Both the position numbers and the translations under genes were made by a program. The notes below the pieces were generated by a model. That model was not told the DNA's origin. It did no database searches and saw only the letters and a list, made by a program, of their open reading frames with translations. Below are positions 4,939 to 7,768 of a DNA stretch of 7,768 nucleotides, in pieces (the stretch's first letter is position 1; every line of letters begins with the position of its first letter). The stretch comes from Planctomycetota bacterium. Lineage in GTDB: Bacteria > Planctomycetota > UBA1135 > GCA-002686595. The DNA lies in the NCBI GenBank assembly GCA_029259675.1, contig JAJDES010000489.1:1-7768 (forward strand), written 5' to 3'.

Positions 4939-6951
4939 ATGCGCTTAACAATGCTCGCAAGCTTTGCTGCGTTGACCCTTTCGGGGGTGGTGTCAGCCCA
5001 GACGCCCAGCTTCAAGTATGTACAGGGAGGAATTCCGTTCGGAGTTCACGTCGAGAATTCGAACGATGCTTGGGTGACGCTGGATGGCGGCCAAGTGAGA
5101 TTCACAACGGACGGTGGGGCCACGTGGAATCCCGCCCGCACACCCGACAATGTGCGCGTTCAGTTGCGCGGCATCCAAATGCTTGACGTCGGCGGACCGA
5201 GCTTGGTCGGCTTTTGCGTCGGCGAGGATGGGACTGTGTTGGCCTCCACCGATGGCGGACTCAACTGGACTAAGAAAACAACCGTGCTGGAGCCGGTGTT
5301 CCCCAATGTTCCGTCGAACCTGCACTCCCTGTACTTCACCACGGCGCTGGATGGCTGGGTTGTGGGCGACGATGCGACGATTGTGTACACAGCCGATGGC
5401 GGGACTACTTGGAATACCACGCCGACTCTTCCACCAACCGCGTTGAGTGTTCACACGGGCAAGGATGCGTACGACATTCATTTCCTGAATCCGACGACTT
5501 TTGTCGTTGCGATGGACTACGGGACCATCGCGCGCACAACCGATTTGGGGGCGACTTGGACCGAGACGATTTTTGACGCTTCCGTTGATGCCTGCGTGAG
5601 TCCGCAAATCTCTACGAGCAATAATTTGGAGTTGTGGGGTTTGGACTTCATCGGCAACGAAGGCATCACTGTCGGCGGTGTCGGCAACAACGACGGCTAC
5701 ATACTGCGCACTACAGATGGAGGGCTGACTTGGAATGAGGAGCCTTGTTTGAACCTGTCCTGCGCCAGCCCGCCCTGCCTCTCTACTCCGCCGACTTTGT
5801 ATGGAGTGGAAATGTTCGCTCCGGGCCAGGCGATTGCGGTGGGTTATGGCTCGTCCGTGTTCGTCCGAGAAATCTTGCCCGCCCCCAACGGCCCCTGCAC
5901 CAGTTGTCTTCCCGGCGTTCGGGGTTGGAATCAGAAAAACACCTTGGTTCCCGGCTCGGATCCGCCGCTCTCCTGGGTGGTGACGTTGAACAGCACGGAA
6001 GCCTGGTGGACCGGTCAATTCGGAATCATTCGCAAGTCACTCAACGCGGGCAACAGCTGGAGCGAACTGGGGTCCTTGGATTGGTACCGTCTCAAGGGAG
6101 GCACCTTTACGAGTGCAAGCAATGGGCTGACCGCCGGGCAAGCGCTTGATATTCGTCAAACGTCCGATGGGGGACAAAGTTTCACTTCTGTTTTCGGTCC
6201 AGACCTAAGCAATGGCGGCAAGTTCTTCTCCGAAATCGAAATGAATCCCGCGAACGGCAGTCTTGGTGTCTGCTCAGGTGATGGCGGATTTGTTTATCGC
6301 ACCGTGAACGGAGGCGCCACTTGGAGTTTGACTCCGCCCGGCATCAGCGTGGATTACCAGGACGTGAACTACACGCCTTCGGGCAACTTGGTTTACGTGG
6401 TCGGCGGCGGCGGGACCGTGCGGGTCTCGACGAATGACGGCGCGACTTGGTTAGACGGCGATCCGAATAATCAGATTCCGGGCTCCGTAAGGCTCAATGC
6501 CGTGCACTTTATTAGTGACTCCGTCGGCATCGCAGTGGGCAACGACAAGGCCGCTTACCTGACTACGAATTCGGGTTTGAATTGGGTCGCCATGGTTTTC
6601 AATGGCGGCGGCCCGCTGGTGGATATGCTCGGTGTGATCAGCGACGGCGTACGCACCTACGCGGTTGGCCAGTTTGGAGAAGCTTTCCTGTTCGATCTGG
6701 GGACTTTTCAATTCAATTTGATCAACCTCGGCGTCAATGCCACGACAAACGCGCTGAACGACATCGCCTTTGTGCCCGGCAACAATGATGTCTATATCGT
6801 GGGCGACAGCGGCACGCTCTTGAAGTACGACGGTGCCGTTTGGTCTTCACCCAAGAGCCAAACTTCGTTTGATCTCGTATCCGCCGATTTCTTTGCCCCC
6901 AACTCGGGCATGTTGATTTCTCGCAAGTTTGGAATTATCGAGTTCAACTGA
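4939..6951 (+). CDS. Secreted YCF48/Asp-box beta-propeller protein
   Basis: Exported 670-residue protein made almost wholly of beta-propeller repeats of the YCF48/BNR (Asp-box) kind. A signal peptide (M-R, hydrophobic to about residue 16, VVSA-Q) is probably cleaved after Ala20. Ten recognisable boxes of the form T-x-D-G-G-x-T-W end at aromatic residues 63, 110, 158, 207, 265, 374, 415 (Phe), 462, 504 and 549, with degenerate ones near 330, 590 and 635. Spacing is mostly 41-58 residues, which fits 13-14 blades, perhaps two seven-bladed propellers. A Cys- and Pro-rich insert at about 266-330 (Cys270, 275, 280, 320, 323) interrupts the array. Ycf48 itself is a seven-bladed photosystem II assembly factor, but there is no sign of photosynthesis here; such repeats are common in exported bacterial proteins, where they serve binding or structural roles. 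No glycosidase or sialidase catalytic residues were identified. No C-terminal anchor or sorting domain is visible. Function is unknown beyond fold and location. Confidence 0.88.
   Translation: MRLTMLASFAALTLSGVVSAQTPSFKYVQGGIPFGVHVENSNDAWVTLDGGQVRFTTDGGATWNPARTPDNVRVQLRGIQMLDVGGPSLVGFCVGEDGTVLASTDGGLNWTKKTTVLEPVFPNVPSNLHSLYFTTALDGWVVGDDATIVYTADGGTTWNTTPTLPPTALSVHTGKDAYDIHFLNPTTFVVAMDYGTIARTTDLGATWTETIFDASVDACVSPQISTSNNLELWGLDFIGNEGITVGGVGNNDGYILRTTDGGLTWNEEPCLNLSCASPPCLSTPPTLYGVEMFAPGQAIAVGYGSSVFVREILPAPNGPCTSCLPGVRGWNQKNTLVPGSDPPLSWVVTLNSTEAWWTGQFGIIRKSLNAGNSWSELGSLDWYRLKGGTFTSASNGLTAGQALDIRQTSDGGQSFTSVFGPDLSNGGKFFSEIEMNPANGSLGVCSGDGGFVYRTVNGGATWSLTPPGISVDYQDVNYTPSGNLVYVVGGGGTVRVSTNDGATWLDGDPNNQIPGSVRLNAVHFISDSVGIAVGNDKAAYLTTNSGLNWVAMVFNGGGPLVDMLGVISDGVRTYAVGQFGEAFLFDLGTFQFNLINLGVNATTNALNDIAFVPGNNDVYIVGDSGTLLKYDGAVWSSPKSQTSFDLVSADFFAPNSGMLISRKFGIIEFN
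5110..6585 (+). repeat. Array of Asp-box coding repeats
   Basis: DNA encoding D-G-G-x-T-W and its variants recurs in frame, at about 5110, 5251, 5395, 5542, 5716, 6043, 6166, 6307, 6433 and 6568. Codons for the Gly, Thr and Trp positions are similar (many copies end in acttgg) but the spacers have diverged, so this is an old protein-level repeat, not a recent tandem duplication. Confidence 0.7.
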
Positions 6952-6976
6952 GAGAGTGCCCGGTTGGCGATCTCTC
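6950..6976 (+). repeat. Small hairpin overlapping the propeller stop codon
   Basis: GAGAGA (6950-6955) pairs with TCTCTC (6971-6976), and after a 2x2 internal loop GCC (6958-6960) pairs with GGC (6966-6968) around CGGTT. The stem starts within the TGA stop codon. There is no T-tract after it. It may help protect the 3' end, or it may be chance. Confidence 0.3.
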
Positions 6977-7008
6977 GCTCAACCCAAGCCGGCACGCGCT
7001 GCAATCAC

Positions 7009-7048
7009 AGGAGCTGGGATCAAGCTATTGAGCTTGGTTCCAGCTCCT
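7009..7048. terminator. Long hairpin between convergent genes, terminator-like without a U-tract
   Basis: AGGAGCTGG (7009-7017) pairs perfectly with CCAGCTCCT (7040-7048), and the stem continues through GATCAAGCT (7018-7026) against AGCTTGGTT (7031-7039) with two G-T pairs, closing on an ATTG loop. That makes 18 continuous pairs in 40 nt. It sits 57 nt after the propeller stop and 8 nt beyond the stop of the ATP-grasp gene. The position between convergent genes suits a shared transcription end or 3'-end stabiliser. Neither side carries a real U-run, so termination would need help or be partial. Confidence 0.6.
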
Positions 7049-7056
7049 CTCTGATT

Positions 7057-7768
7057 TCATTCCCAGGGCGGGCTGTAGCTCTGACCCAAGCGCAGAATGC
7101 GTTGCAACAGGTCCGGGTATTTCATTCCGATTGACTCGGCCGATATGGCGAAGTCCTCGCCCGCTTTGATGTCGGGGCTGGCATTGGCCTCGATCACATA
7201 CACCTTGCCTTCGGGAGTCAGGCGCAAGTCGATGCGTGCGAAGCCCGATAGCTTGAGCACGCGATAAACGCGCTTCGCCAAGCGATGAATCGAGCGTTCC
7301 AGCTCTTCGGGAATATCCTTGGCGCGTCCGGTCGTCAAGCCGATGCGCTCCTGATAGGCGAGATCCCACTTGATGCGCTCCGTTGCGATCGGTTCGCTAC
7401 TTGGAGGCAAGTCACCGAAATCCATCTCCCAAATGGGAAGGCTCGTTAGGCGTTGATTGCCCATGACGCCGATGGTCAGTTCGCGGCCTTCTATATAGGA
7501 CTCGGCGATGGCGGCCGAATCGAGGTTCTTGTGCACGAACTCGACGCGCTGCCGCAGGCTATCTGCGTCGTGCACGATGGACGCTTGGGAAATGCCCATT
7601 GAGGCATCTTCATCCGTGGACTTGACGATCAGGGGATAGCGCAGACGCTGGGGGACGCGCGGGGCGCGACTCTTTGGGAAGACTGTGAAACTCGGTGTCG
7701 GAATGCGGTGGTAACCGAGGATTTTCTTCGAGAGAGGCTTGTCGCGGGAAAGCAACAATCCGCGCGGA
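7057..7768 (-). CDS. ATP-grasp ligase, D-Ala-D-Ala ligase-like (C-terminal part, cut by window edge)
   Basis: Only the C-terminal part of this gene is present: the frame stays open through the right edge (codons for Pro-Arg-Gly precede the LLLSRDKPLSKKIL stretch), so the start lies outside. The internal TTG at 7758 is not the real start. What is visible is an ATP-grasp catalytic region: the RDKxLSKKIL segment before the fold, YPLIVK with the probable ATP-binding lysine at 7621-7623, a flexible loop DASMGIS, the ESYIEGRELTIGVMG segment, and the metal-binding end ARIDLRL (Asp codon near 7230) plus VIEANASP (Glu and Asn codons near 7191 and 7185). Such enzymes activate a carboxylate as acyl phosphate and join it to an amine. 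The resemblance to D-alanine-D-alanine ligase is in the fold and motifs; this subgroup (often annotated simply as ATP-grasp or D-Ala-D-Ala ligase-like) probably makes another peptide bond, and its substrate is unknown. The N-terminal region needed to judge substrate class is missing. Confidence 0.85.
   Translation of the reverse strand, partial: PRGLLLSRDKPLSKKILGYHRIPTPSFTVFPKSRAPRVPQRLRYPLIVKSTDEDASMGISQASIVHDADSLRQRVEFVHKNLDSAAIAESYIEGRELTIGVMGNQRLTSLPIWEMDFGDLPPSSEPIATERIKWDLAYQERIGLTTGRAKDIPEELERSIHRLAKRVYRVLKLSGFARIDLRLTPEGKVYVIEANASPDIKAGEDFAISAESIGMKYPDLLQRILRLGQSYSPPWE

Noticed and set aside
4590..5015. Minus-strand ORF (141 codons) covering most of the intergenic stretch
   Set aside because: It runs into the signal-peptide coding region of the propeller gene, has no recognisable domain, and its bases include the hairpins described; a real gene is not supported.
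4993..6018. Minus-strand ORF (341 codons) opposite the propeller gene
   Set aside because: It is antisense to the Asp-box repeats. Its own repeating look merely mirrors the repeated codons of the sense strand.

Overview
The window most likely comes from a member of the Planctomycetota, or a relative with similar secreted proteins. This rests on three things: moderately GC-rich DNA with weak Shine-Dalgarno sequences; a secreted Cys-containing protein whose C-terminal domain matches, from memory, a layout common in planctomycete exported proteins; and a mix of NapH/CcoG-like Fe-S, TPR and YCF48-type propeller proteins. No ribosomal or other marker gene is present, so the assignment is an inference.

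Layout. (1) A secreted protein of unknown function (11-1648, +) is followed by a strong intrinsic terminator (1708-1743). (2) Convergent to it is a large membrane protein (1829-3601, -): a polyferredoxin membrane module of the NapH/CcoG type fused to a C-terminal TPR domain. (3) A 116-bp divergent gap with a perfect 6-3-6 palindrome separates it from a membrane-anchored alpha/beta hydrolase (3718-4557, +). (4) A 381-bp gene-free stretch (4558-4938) holds several inverted repeats and two good RNA hairpins, one ending 25 nt before the next start codon. (5) A secreted YCF48/Asp-box beta-propeller protein follows (4939-6951, +). (6) A 105-bp convergent gap contains an 18-bp-stem hairpin. (7) The last gene is the C-terminal part of an ATP-grasp enzyme of the D-Ala-D-Ala ligase-like type (7057 to beyond 7768, -), cut by the window edge.

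How the genes relate. No two genes form a tight operon: every neighbouring pair is convergent, divergent or widely spaced, so this looks like ordinary chromosome with separately transcribed genes. Two products are predicted to be exported and two membrane-bound, so the theme is the cell envelope. I see no mobile element, CRISPR array, tRNA or rRNA. The points most worth a second look are the Fe-S/TPR fusion with its predicted extracytoplasmic TPR domain, the dyad-rich region before the propeller gene, and the unassigned secreted protein at the start.
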